Part shown: positions 7,607 through 15,101 of the stretch, one piece after another
How positions within the stretch are numbered: the first letter of the stretch is position 1
How the letters are laid out: every line of letters starts with the position of its first letter
DNA from: an uncultured bacterium
GTDB taxonomy: Bacteria > Bacillota > Clostridia > Oscillospirales > Ruminococcaceae
Length of the DNA stretch: 26,402 nt
Direction: 5' to 3'
Assembly (NCBI GenBank): GCA_934875375.1
Contig: CAKXHL010000021.1
Span: forward strand, 1-26,402
The notes under the pieces: generated by a model
Databases searched by the model: none
Told to the model about the DNA's origin: nothing
What the model saw: only the letters and a program-made list of their open reading frames with translations
Program-made: the position numbers and the translations under genes

Positions 7607-8496
7607 AGAAAAATGTTTGGCTCTATCTGGTTTTCACCTTTGTTTTGACCTATGGAGCGGTGTTTGGCCTGATGCTGACTGGTATAGCCTACGGCAGTCC
7701 GCTTTGCATGGCGGTTTTCTCGTTGTGCATGCTTTTCCCCGCGCTGTGCAGCATTCTGACCCGCCTGGTCACCAAAGAGGGCTTCTCCAAAATGTATCTC
7801 AAGCCCCGCTTAAAAGGTCACTGGCGCTATTATCTGGCCGGATTGATCGGGCCTTCTGTTCTCACCGCCATCGGTGCAGCTTTCTATTTTCTGCTTTTTC
7901 CCGATCAATTTGATCCGCGCATGACAGTCTTATCCCAGACTTTGGAGGCACAGGGCGCAGACAGTTCCGCCGTTGGCATGATCGTGGTAATCCAGATGAT
8001 AGTTGGCGCACTGACCGGAGGCATCATCAACCTGCCTTTTGCACTAGGCGAAGAACTGGGCTGGCGCGGCTATCTGCTTCCCCACCTGTGTCAAAGCATG
8101 TCTATTCATCGGGCCATTCTTTTTTCCGGGGCAATCTGGGGACTATGGCATGCGCCGATGATCGCCATGGGGCATAATTACGGCACCGGTTATCCTACTG
8201 CGCCGTGGGGCGGCATTCTGGCCATGATTGTATTCTGCATTGTCTGCGGAACTTTTCTAAGCTATCTGACGATCCGGACAGGAAGCGCCCTGCCCGCAGC
8301 GATTGGCCATGGTGCTTTGAACGCATTTGCAGCCGCCCCCGCTTATTTTATGGCAAGCGGCGTTTATAATCCCTTTCTGGGCCCTGTTCCCACCGGAATC
8401 ATCGGCGGGGCCGGTTTTATTGTCGTGGCCGTCTGGTGTGCGGTACGGCTGCGAAACAAAAAGGAACTCAGCCAATCTCATACAATCTCCCTATAA
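7603..8496 (+). CDS. CPBP-family intramembrane metalloprotease
   Basis: This 297-residue protein has about eight transmembrane helices and all three CPBP (Abi/CAAX protease-like) motifs: EELGWRGYL (EExxxR), GAIWGLWHAPMI (histidine motif) and GHGALNAF (H with N). Such proteases often sit in bacteriocin self-immunity operons, and this one is translationally coupled to sdpI (ATGA overlap, RBS GAGGGG). A likely job is clearing a toxin or signal peptide at the membrane together with SdpI, but the substrate is unknown. A strong hairpin terminator follows. Confidence 0.88.
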   Translation: MKKNVWLYLVFTFVLTYGAVFGLMLTGIAYGSPLCMAVFSLCMLFPALCSILTRLVTKEGFSKMYLKPRLKGHWRYYLAGLIGPSVLTAIGAAFYFLLFPDQFDPRMTVLSQTLEAQGADSSAVGMIVVIQMIVGALTGGIINLPFALGEELGWRGYLLPHLCQSMSIHRAILFSGAIWGLWHAPMIAMGHNYGTGYPTAPWGGILAMIVFCIVCGTFLSYLTIRTGSALPAAIGHGALNAFAAAPAYFMASGVYNPFLGPVPTGIIGGAGFIVVAVWCAVRLRNKKELSQSHTISL

Positions 8497-8521
8497 AATT
8501 GACTTGTAGAAATAGTTTCGC

Positions 8522-8568
8522 CAAATAAGGAACGGCATCCCGGATATAAGGGATGCCGCTCTTATTTG
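8522..8568. terminator. Bidirectional terminator between convergent operons
   Basis: A long stem has CGGCATCCC/GGGATGCCG (8533-8541 with 8550-8558) flanked by a second pairing, CAAATAAG/CTTATTTG (8522-8529 with 8561-8568). It lies between the CPBP gene (+) and the CMD gene (-). U-rich tails on both sides are modest. Confidence 0.7.
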
Positions 8569-8591
8569 TTCCTGTTTTATCAAAAAAGCCG

Positions 8592-8915
8592 CTATTCTTG
8601 GCCATATACTTCCTTTGCCATACGAAAAGCAGCCCATGCCTTCAGCCAACCGCCATAAAAAGCAGCATGGGTTAAAATTTCTGCCATCTCCTCTGCCGTT
8701 ACGCCGTGGTTTCTCGCACTTTGAATGTGAAACTGCAAAGAAGAGTCCAGTACACCGCTGGCCATCAGCGCCACCACTGTGACAATGCTGCGGTCCCGGG
8801 CGCAAAGCTGTTCTTCTCTGGCCCAAACTTCTCCGAACAGAACATCGTCATTTAACTGGGCAAACTTGGGGGCAAACAGCCCCAACTGATTTCTTCCTGC
8901 CGTCACCTTTTCCAC
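8592..8915 (-). CDS. Carboxymuconolactone decarboxylase (CMD/AhpD fold) family protein
   Basis: This 107-residue protein is almost entirely one CMD domain: FGEVWAREEQLCARDRSIVTVVALM, then LQFHIQSARNHGVTAEEMAEILTHAAFYGGWLKA in pieces. AhpD-type peroxidatic proteins carry a CxxC pair in the middle helix; here that position has no cysteine pair (LQFHIQSARNHG), so it resembles the decarboxylase-like subgroup of unknown substrate. The start is GTG at 8915 behind AAGGAAG, and an in-frame stop upstream excludes a longer start. It lies 54 bp downstream of the flavin reductase gene and probably shares its transcript, suggesting a joint role in redox or electrophile stress. Confidence 0.85.
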   Translation of the reverse strand: MEKVTAGRNQLGLFAPKFAQLNDDVLFGEVWAREEQLCARDRSIVTVVALMASGVLDSSLQFHIQSARNHGVTAEEMAEILTHAAFYGGWLKAWAAFRMAKEVYGQE

Positions 8916-8969
8916 TGCGGCGCTTCCTTCACCGGCGGACGCAGAACTTCCGCCACATCATTTTATGGT

Positions 8970-9530
8970 CTATTTTAGCGCCAATCCGTCCCGGAATGCA
9001 TTTCCCACCTTTGGCCCCAATGCCAGATAGGTGTTGTTCATTGGGTCAAAAGTAATCGGCCGAAGCTTTTCGGGATCGACTTTTCCGTTCTCATTTAAAA
9101 CGGACTCCTCCGCGCTGACATTGACGATCTCGCCAATCAGGCAGCAGGAATCGGCATCATAGCGAATCAATCTGCATTCCAGCACCATCGGCAGTTCATC
9201 AATAATCGGCGCGTCTACCCGCTCGCTTTTCGTCGTATGGAATCCGGCTTTTTTCAGTTTATCCGGCACATCATTGGCAGAAACAATCCCTACGTAATCA
9301 CAGGCGGCAACATGCGCCTCATCCGCCATGCTCACCGTAAACGCGCCCCTTTTTAAAATATTTTTTACGGTTTTATGGCCTGCGCTCAGGCACATAGTAA
9401 TCTGCGTATCATTGCTGATGCCGCCCCAAGCGGCGTTCATGGCATCGGCAACACCCGCCTCGTCGTAGGTGGCAACGATGAATACTGGTTGCGGGTAGGT
9501 GTACGGTTTCGCTCCAAAATCTTTTCTCAT
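8970..9530 (-). CDS. Flavin reductase-like (flavoredoxin family) FMN-binding protein
   Basis: This 186-residue protein has the flavin-reductase-like split-barrel pattern: QPVFIVATYDEAGVADAMNAAWGG near the N-terminus, TMCLSAGHKTVKNIL, FTVSMADEAHV and the C-terminal MNNTYLALGPKVGNAFRDG. Members bind FMN and transfer electrons from NAD(P)H or act as flavoredoxins. The ATG at 9530 follows AAGGAG by seven bases. It is the first gene behind the MerR-type promoter at 9605-9635 and is followed by the CMD gene, a common pairing in anaerobes. The electron donor and acceptor are not evident. Confidence 0.87.
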   Translation of the reverse strand: MRKDFGAKPYTYPQPVFIVATYDEAGVADAMNAAWGGISNDTQITMCLSAGHKTVKNILKRGAFTVSMADEAHVAACDYVGIVSANDVPDKLKKAGFHTTKSERVDAPIIDELPMVLECRLIRYDADSCCLIGEIVNVSAEESVLNENGKVDPEKLRPITFDPMNNTYLALGPKVGNAFRDGLALK

Positions 9531-9604
9531 TTTTATGCTCCTTTCTTTCTCTTACGAAAGACGCTCTGTTTTTTCACGCTGGATACTTGCAAAACGTTTT
9601 TTTC

Positions 9605-9635
9605 ATCATACCACCTGGACTACACTCCAAGTCAA
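9605..9635 (-). promoter_or_regulatory. MerR-type promoter with 19-bp spacer
   Basis: On the minus strand TTGACT (9630-9635) and TATGAT (9605-9610) are separated by 19 bp. Promoters activated by MerR proteins have this overlong spacer. The spacer contains the dyad TGGA-GTGTAG-TCCA, the layout of MerR operators between -35 and -10. No merR gene lies within the window, so the activator would act from elsewhere. Confidence 0.75.
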
Positions 9636-9689
9636 GCCCCTGACAACAGGGAAGCGATTTTCTCTTTTCACTGCCCTTTCGCCGAAGGA

Positions 9690-9718
9690 TTTACTTTTCC
9701 GCACAGATATGATATTCT
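9690..9718 (+). promoter_or_regulatory. Candidate promoter of the DNA glycosylase gene
   Basis: TTTACT (9690-9695), 17 bp, TATTCT (9713-9718). The leader to the ATG would be about 140 nt. It diverges from the MerR-type promoter. Matches to consensus are moderate. Confidence 0.45.
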
Positions 9719-9862
9719 GTAATCACTTCCGAACTGGCCAGCGGACAAAGGGCGTCTCCTCTCTAGACAAGGCGGCTTCAGCAAGGGCGTCAAATTCTTT
9801 TTGTGCGGGAATCGGTTTCGCCGGACAGTGCTGCAAAAACATTTGAAATCAGGAGAAAAAAT

Positions 9863-10558
9863 ATGTACTTTTATTGCGATCCGGCTGCTATCGAGCATCT
9901 GAAAAAAGATCCCCGGATGAGCGCGGTGATCGACCAAGTCGGTGCCGTCCAACGCGAGGTCGATCCTGATTTATTTTCCTCTGTGGTTCACCACATTGTC
10001 GGCCAGCAGATCTCAACCAAGGCGCAGGCCACCATTTGGCAGAGAATGCGAGAGGCCTTACACAACGTGGATCCTGATTCTGTGCTATCTGCAGGCGCCG
10101 AAAAATTGCAGGCCCTTGGCATCAGTTTCCGCAAGGCGGAATATATTATGGATTTTGCCCAAAACGTCCACAGCGGCAGTTTTGATTTGGAGGGTATTTG
10201 GGAAAAAACAGATGAAGAAGCCATTGCCCAGCTTTCTGCTTTAAGGGGTGTCGGTGTATGGACCGCAGAAATGATCCTGCTGTTCTGCATGCAGCGGCCC
10301 AATGTGTTCAGCTTTGATGATCTGGCTATCCAAAGAGGTCTGCGCATGGTGTACCATCACCGGAACATCGACCGCGCCCGTTTTGAAAAATACCGCCGCC
10401 GATTCAGCCCCTACTGCAGCGTCGCCAGCTTGTACCTTTGGGGGGTGGCCGGCGGCGCCATCGAGGGGATGAAAGATTACGCCCCTTCTAAATCCGTCGG
10501 GAAAAAGAAACAGCCGGCCGCTGCCTCTCATGAAAACGCCGCCCGTGACCGCTTATGA
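9863..10558 (+). CDS. alkA: DNA-3-methyladenine glycosylase II (AlkA-type HhH-GPD)
   Basis: This 231-residue base-excision enzyme removes alkylated purines from DNA. The HhH-GPD fold is visible: IVGQQISTKAQATIWQRM (residues 46-62), the helix-hairpin-helix LSALRGVGVWTAEM (125-137) and the catalytic aspartate in VFSFDDLAIQRGL (D153, second of the pair). There is no C-terminal iron-sulfur cysteine cluster, so it is AlkA-like rather than endonuclease III-like. The N-terminal domain of E. coli AlkA is missing, as in the short Firmicutes forms. The ATG at 9863 follows AGGAG; an upstream in-frame ATG at 9803 lacks an RBS. The basic, disordered tail after residue 208 is unusual but not informative. 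A strong terminator follows. Confidence 0.9.
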   Translation: MYFYCDPAAIEHLKKDPRMSAVIDQVGAVQREVDPDLFSSVVHHIVGQQISTKAQATIWQRMREALHNVDPDSVLSAGAEKLQALGISFRKAEYIMDFAQNVHSGSFDLEGIWEKTDEEAIAQLSALRGVGVWTAEMILLFCMQRPNVFSFDDLAIQRGLRMVYHHRNIDRARFEKYRRRFSPYCSVASLYLWGVAGGAIEGMKDYAPSKSVGKKKQPAAASHENAARDRL

Positions 10559-10570
10559 AAAAATATTTCA

Positions 10571-10616
10571 AAAGAGCCGGAGAAAAAGATGTAGAATCTT
10601 TTTCTCCGGCTCTTTT
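10571..10616 (+). terminator. Strong terminator after alkA
   Basis: A near-20-bp stem (AGAGCCGGAGAAAAAGAT arm from 10573, five-base loop at 10591-10595, complementary arm from 10596) ends in TCTTTT. It is largely symmetrical and may also stop minus-strand transcripts. Confidence 0.9.
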
Positions 10617-10680
10617 GGGGATAGGACTCTTCCCTGTGGAAAAAATAAAATCATAAATCACCCGAAAAAGGAGAAAAACA

Positions 10681-12114
10681 ATGGAGTCCATTTGGTTTGC
10701 ATCCTGTCCAATCGAGCGCCGAGAACCGCTGAACCGGAACCTGCGGACAGATGTTGCGGTAATCGGTGCCGGAATAACCGGCATTTTAACCGCATACAAG
10801 CTTCAAAAAACCGGAAAAGAGGTGGTATTGCTGGAGGCAAACCGCATCGCAAGTGGTCAAACGGGGAAAACAACCGCAAAAATCACCTCCCAACACGGAC
10901 TTTTATACCATCGCCTAATCCAGGATGGTGGAGAGGAAAAAGCCCGCCAATACGCGCAGGCAAATGAAAACGCCATTGCCGCATACCGCAGCCTCGTCCG
11001 GGAAGAGCAGATTGATTGTGATTTTGAAACAACCGACGCATATGTTTATTCCCAAAATGCCGAATCCCTGAAAAAAGAAGCGCTTGCGGCCAAAAAACTG
11101 GGGATTGCCGCCTCTTTTGTCCAGCCTGCCCGCTTTCCCATTGATACGGCCGGCGCCGTCCGATTTCAAAATCAGGCACAGTTTCACCCGATTAAGCTGA
11201 TTGCCGCTCTTTCCTCCAAGCTGACCATATATGAAAATACCCTTGTCCGGTCTGTTGACGGCAATCAAATCGAAACCAACCGGGGAATGGTCCGAGCTGG
11301 GAAAATCATTTTTGCCTGCCATTACCCATTTGTTAATTTTCCAGGAATGTACTTTGCCAGAATGCATCAAGAACGCTCCTACGTCTTGGCATTGGAAAAC
11401 GCAGACGTACCGGACGGCATGTGGATCGGCGCAGAGAAACCTGCCTACTCCATGCGCCGCTGGCAGAATATCCTCCTGTTTGGTGGAGAAAGCCATCGGA
11501 CGGGGAAAAACCGGCAGGGCGGGCGTTACCGCGCATTGTCCGAAAAGGCCCAGATTCTGTTTCCGGGCAGCCATGTGGTGGGGGCTTGGTCCGCTCAGGA
11601 CTGCATCACCCCGGATCATATTCCTTATATCGGCTTCTATTCCCCGTATCGTCCTGATTGGCTGGTCGCCACTGGATTTCAAAAGTGGGGGATGAGCACT
11701 GCAATGATCGCCGCAGAAATTCTATGCGACCAGCTTTGTTCAAAAGAAAATCCCTATGCGGATCTCTTCCGCCCAGGCCGCTTCTCGGCACAAAACATTT
11801 CCGGTATTGCCAGTGAAGGGACACAAGCGGTGCGCGGATTGGGAAAGCGATTTTTTCAAATACCGCAGGAAACGGCAAAAACAATCCCGGAAGGGCATGG
11901 CGGAATTGTTTTGGAACACGGTGAAAAAACCGGCGTGCAAAAAGATGAAAACGGAAAAACGACTTTTGTTTCACCCCGGTGCCCCCATATGGGCTGCCAG
12001 CTGGAGTGGAATCCCGACGAACAAAGCTGGGACTGCCCCTGTCACGGATCCCGGTTTGACCGGCAGGGAAATCTGCTGGAAGGGCCTGCCCAAACCGGCA
12101 TCTCCCATTCTTAA
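10681..12114 (+). CDS. FAD-dependent oxidoreductase fused to a C-terminal Rieske [2Fe-2S] domain (YhfW-like)
   Basis: This is a 477-residue fusion. The N-terminal part is a DAO-type flavoprotein: the dinucleotide motif VAVIGAGITGILTAYKL (about 25-41), the second FAD strand VVLLEANRIASGQTGKTTAK, and a C-terminal FAD contact around DWLVATGFQKWGMS. The last ~90 residues are a Rieske domain with CPHMGC (C434, H436) and CPCHGS (C452, H455), the four ligands of a [2Fe-2S] cluster plus the two disulfide cysteines. Bacillus YhfW and related proteins share this order, and the substrate is unknown. The ATG at 10681 follows AAGGAG. The flavin probably passes electrons to or from the cluster within one chain. 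No obvious partner gene is adjacent. Confidence 0.9.
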   Translation: MESIWFASCPIERREPLNRNLRTDVAVIGAGITGILTAYKLQKTGKEVVLLEANRIASGQTGKTTAKITSQHGLLYHRLIQDGGEEKARQYAQANENAIAAYRSLVREEQIDCDFETTDAYVYSQNAESLKKEALAAKKLGIAASFVQPARFPIDTAGAVRFQNQAQFHPIKLIAALSSKLTIYENTLVRSVDGNQIETNRGMVRAGKIIFACHYPFVNFPGMYFARMHQERSYVLALENADVPDGMWIGAEKPAYSMRRWQNILLFGGESHRTGKNRQGGRYRALSEKAQILFPGSHVVGAWSAQDCITPDHIPYIGFYSPYRPDWLVATGFQKWGMSTAMIAAEILCDQLCSKENPYADLFRPGRFSAQNISGIASEGTQAVRGLGKRFFQIPQETAKTIPEGHGGIVLEHGEKTGVQKDENGKTTFVSPRCPHMGCQLEWNPDEQSWDCPCHGSRFDRQGNLLEGPAQTGISHS

Positions 12115-12280
12115 GAAGGCGCTTCTCGACATAGCCTTTCATCACTTTCTTTTTCAAATGCCCGGCGCCGACCAAAAGCAATCGGAAAAGTACCTCAAAA
12201 CTGGATTTTTTTGTGCTTTCGTGATAGAATGTGTCTATGAAACGGCAGGCCAAAAAGCAAAGTGAAAGGGGAAATCCAAA

Positions 12281-12454
12281 ATGTATCTTACAGCCGTCTT
12301 ATCCACCGTCGCCGCCTGGTTTGTGGGGCTCGTCCTGGACGTAAACCTCCCATTGGGAGATCCAATGGGATTTGCAAGCTTTCGGATTCTCTTTCCTATT
12401 TTGACAATGGGGTTGTGTATCCTCAAAGAGGTGAACCGGAAAAATCCCGAATAA
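12281..12454 (+). CDS. Small membrane protein, 57 residues, unknown function
   Basis: A short frame with a good ribosome site (AAAGGGGAA about 9 bp upstream of ATG 12281). The protein has two hydrophobic stretches, LTAVLSTVAAWFVGLVLDV and FRILFPILTMGLCIL, joined by a short polar turn (NLPLGDPMG). It ends in a charged tail (KEVNRKNPE), so it is probably a two-helix hairpin in the membrane. It lies 84 bp upstream of the ureohydrolase gene on the same strand with no clear terminator between. I do not recognise a family. Coding is supported by the RBS and membrane pattern only. Confidence 0.6.
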   Translation: MYLTAVLSTVAAWFVGLVLDVNLPLGDPMGFASFRILFPILTMGLCILKEVNRKNPE

Positions 12455-12538
12455 AAATAAGCACAGCTTAACGCCGTCGGGCCAGACTATCCTCAGCAGC
12501 ATAAGCGGGGATCGTCTTCCAGAGAAGGGGACAACAAT

Positions 12539-13528
12539 ATGATTTTAAAAAATGATCCGTTTACCATAGAACAGGAACCTATGCGCAATCCCTTTGTGGG
12601 GATTCCCTCCTTTCTCATGGCGCCTTTGTGTTTTGATCTGGATCAGTTGGAAGCTGATATTGCCGTCATCGGTATGCCCTACGATCTGGGGACCTCGGTC
12701 AATACCGGCGCCCGGTTCGGCCCCCGGGGCGTGCGGGAAGCCTCCAGCTACAACTGTTACGCCCACGAAGGATGGTACGACCCTATCCGGAAAGAGACCT
12801 TTTTGGGCGAGCCGTGGAAAATTGTCGACTGCGGCAACGTGGATGTCCTACATACCGAGCAGACCCGCAGCTTTCAAAACTGCGAGGCGGCCATTCGGAA
12901 AATCCTTTCCAAAAAAGCAATCCCCTTTGTCATTGGCGGCGATCACGCTATTACCACGCCGATCCTGCGCGCTTTTGACTGCTTTGACAATCTGTGTGTG
13001 ATCCATTTCGATGCACACCTGGATTTCAGCAAAAATCCCTATGGCATTGCCGAAGGACCGGGCAGCCCCATGCGCCGTGCCTCAGAAATGGCCCATATCA
13101 GTAAAATCGTGCAAATCGGCATTCGGGGCATTGGCAGCTCGCAGCTTTCCGATTTTCAGGATGCCGAAGCCTACGGCAACACCATTATCACATCCCGCGA
13201 AGTGCGCCGAAACGGAGTGGAATGGGTAGCCAGCTGCATTCCGCAGGCGGAGCACTACTATATTTCCTTCGATATCGACGGGCTGGATCCTTCCATCGCC
13301 ATCGGAACCGGATCCCCCGTTCCTTTCGGCCTGCTTTATGAAGAGGCTTCGGCCATCATCGAAGCTGTTGCGAACAAAGGCAGCATCGTCGGGATGGATA
13401 TGGTGGAGATCTCGCCGCCCTGCGATCACCAGAATATGACCAGCATGTATGGTGCGCAGCTGATGCTGGACGCTATGAGTTTTCTGACCAAAGCCCGGGA
13501 AAAATGGTCCGTTGATTCTGTTGTTTGA
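12539..13528 (+). CDS. speB: Ureohydrolase (agmatinase/arginase family)
   Basis: This is a 329-residue manganese-type ureohydrolase. Metal ligands are in place: GGDHAIT (H136), IHFDAHLDF (D158, H160, D162) and SFDIDGLDPS (D245, D247). The family cleaves a guanidino group to release urea; agmatinase would give putrescine. The segment after the last ligands reads AIGTGSPVPFGL instead of the usual APGTGxPxxGG, so substrate specificity may differ (guanidinobutyrate, guanidine or another guanidino compound). The speB name is therefore only provisional. The ATG at 12539 follows GAAGGGG. It converges on the amino-acid transporter operon across a bidirectional terminator, and with potABCD in the same window a polyamine or arginine link is plausible. 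Confidence 0.87.
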   Translation: MILKNDPFTIEQEPMRNPFVGIPSFLMAPLCFDLDQLEADIAVIGMPYDLGTSVNTGARFGPRGVREASSYNCYAHEGWYDPIRKETFLGEPWKIVDCGNVDVLHTEQTRSFQNCEAAIRKILSKKAIPFVIGGDHAITTPILRAFDCFDNLCVIHFDAHLDFSKNPYGIAEGPGSPMRRASEMAHISKIVQIGIRGIGSSQLSDFQDAEAYGNTIITSREVRRNGVEWVASCIPQAEHYYISFDIDGLDPSIAIGTGSPVPFGLLYEEASAIIEAVANKGSIVGMDMVEISPPCDHQNMTSMYGAQLMLDAMSFLTKAREKWSVDSVV

Positions 13529-13580
13529 TTTGCCAAACCGGCACGTTTTTTCGAACGTCCCGCTTACATTCTTCCAAATG

Positions 13581-13612
13581 AAAAAGCCCTCCGCATAGCC
13601 GGAGGGCTTTTT
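13581..13612. terminator. Bidirectional terminator
   Basis: A perfect 13-bp stem, AAAAAGCCCTCCG (13581-13593) with CGGAGGGCTTTTT (13600-13612), six-base loop, with a U-run on either strand. It separates the ureohydrolase (+) from the transporter operon (-). Confidence 0.95.
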
Positions 13613-13613
13613 A

Positions 13614-14339
13614 TTATAGCACTTTGCTTAAAAAATTCTTGGTCCGCTCCTCTTTGGGGTGACTGAAAATTTCGTCCGGCGTGCCCTGTTCGATGATATA
13701 TCCCTCATCCATAAACAGCACCCGATCAGCCACCTCTTTGGCAAAACCCATTTCGTGCGTGACGATAACAAGCGTCATACCGCCGTGGGTAAGCCCCTTC
13801 ATGACATCCAGTACCTCTCCGACCATCTCCGGGTCCAGAGCCGAAGTGGGTTCGTCAAACAGGATAATTTTTGGATTCATGGCCAGCGCCCTGGCAATGG
13901 CCACACGCTGCTTTTGCCCGCCGGAAAGAGACGAAGGGTACCCGTCCGCTTTATCGCGCAAGCCTACTCTGGCCAAAAGCTCCAGCGCCTTTTTTTCCGC
14001 TTCTTTCCGGTCGATCCCCCGTACCTTTCTGGGGCCGATGGTCACATTGTCCAGCACCGACATATGGGGAAACAGATTAAAACTCTGGAATACCATCCCC
14101 ATCTCGGTGCGTACTTCATTCTCATTTTCCTTCGACAAATGCACCCCATCAATCAGGATTTCTCCTTCGGTAATTTCCTCCAGACGATTCAGGCACCGCA
14201 AAAAGGTGCTTTTCCCGGACCCGGAAGGGCCGATGATGCAGACGACCTCATTTTCCTCAATGGCCGCATCAACGCCTTTCAGCACCTGCAGCGCGCCGAA
14301 ATTCTTCTTGAGTCCTTTTACTTGAATAATGCTGCTCAT
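13614..14339 (-). CDS. Polar amino-acid ABC transporter ATPase (GlnQ/HisP type)
   Basis: This 241-residue ATPase has Walker A GPSGSGKST, Q-loop VFQSFNLFPH, signature LSGGQKQR, Walker B IILFDEPTSALDPEMV and THEMGFAKEVADRV, the last being diagnostic for the polar amino-acid (PAAT) family. It ends without a regulatory extra domain. It is the last gene of the M20-binding protein-permease-ATPase operon, 51 bp after the permease, with the terminator directly behind it. The transported substrate cannot be read from the ATPase. Confidence 0.95.
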   Translation of the reverse strand: MSSIIQVKGLKKNFGALQVLKGVDAAIEENEVVCIIGPSGSGKSTFLRCLNRLEEITEGEILIDGVHLSKENENEVRTEMGMVFQSFNLFPHMSVLDNVTIGPRKVRGIDRKEAEKKALELLARVGLRDKADGYPSSLSGGQKQRVAIARALAMNPKIILFDEPTSALDPEMVGEVLDVMKGLTHGGMTLVIVTHEMGFAKEVADRVLFMDEGYIIEQGTPDEIFSHPKEERTKNFLSKVL

Positions 14340-14390
14340 AATACCACCATCTTTTCCGCCTCTATTGTTGCAAGAACGGCTTTTCTTTGT

Positions 14391-15059
14391 TTATTCTGCA
14401 TTGCTGTTCGCCATTTTTTTCTCAAGATGTTTGACCAGTTTGGAAGAGGGGATGGTCAGCAGCATATAGACAAGCGCTACGCCGATATACGCTTCAAACG
14501 TGTTGAAAGTAGCCGCATTCCATAAGGCGCCTTTACGCAGGATCTCCACCACTCCCACATAGGAAAGTACCGACGTCTCTTTGATCAGGCTCACAAACTC
14601 GTTGCCGAAAGAAGGCAGCACGATTTTCAGCGCCTGAGGAATCACGATCAGTTTCATCGCCTGTGCCCTGGTCATTCCGATGGAGCGGGCAGCTTCCATC
14701 TGTCCCTTGTCCACCGCCTGAATACCGCTGCGGATGACCTCCGCCACATAAGCGGCGCTGTTGAGCCCACACACGATAACAGCGGGGATAATCAAATACG
14801 GCCAGCGAAAGGAAATGCCGCTGGACTGAAACAGCTGCGGCAGTCCGTAGGCCATAATCAAAGCCTGGACAATCAGCGGCGTGCCGCGGATAATTTCGAT
14901 GTATAAGCTTGCAAGCGCAGTTAAGACCTTGATCCTGGACATCTTCATCAGCGCCAGGACAAGGCCCAGAACCACTCCGGTGACCATGGCAATCAATGTG
15001 ACTCCCACGGTCACGGGAACGCCTTGCAAAGCTACTAAAAAGCCTTTTACATATAGCAT
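14391..15059 (-). CDS. Polar amino-acid ABC transporter permease
   Basis: This is a 222-residue permease of the HisM/GlnP type with about five helices. Typical sequences are YIEIIRGTPLIVQALIMAYGLP, AAYVAEVIRSGIQAVDKGQMEAARSIGMT (the EAA loop lies at EAARSIGMTRAQAMKLIVIPQA) and LIKETSVLSYVGVVEI. As is usual for this family a single permease probably forms a homodimer. It follows the binding-protein gene after 42 bp on the same transcript. Confidence 0.95.
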   Translation of the reverse strand: MLYVKGFLVALQGVPVTVGVTLIAMVTGVVLGLVLALMKMSRIKVLTALASLYIEIIRGTPLIVQALIMAYGLPQLFQSSGISFRWPYLIIPAVIVCGLNSAAYVAEVIRSGIQAVDKGQMEAARSIGMTRAQAMKLIVIPQALKIVLPSFGNEFVSLIKETSVLSYVGVVEILRKGALWNAATFNTFEAYIGVALVYMLLTIPSSKLVKHLEKKMANSNAE

Positions 15060-15101
15060 TTAGTAAGCTCTCCTATTCTTGCTGCGTTATTCTTTGCCGG
15101 A

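Noticed and set aside
12455..12538. Possible guanidine riboswitch before the ureohydrolase
   Set aside because: The 84-bp interval has no recognisable guanidine-riboswitch core and no long stems; only the RBS is evident.
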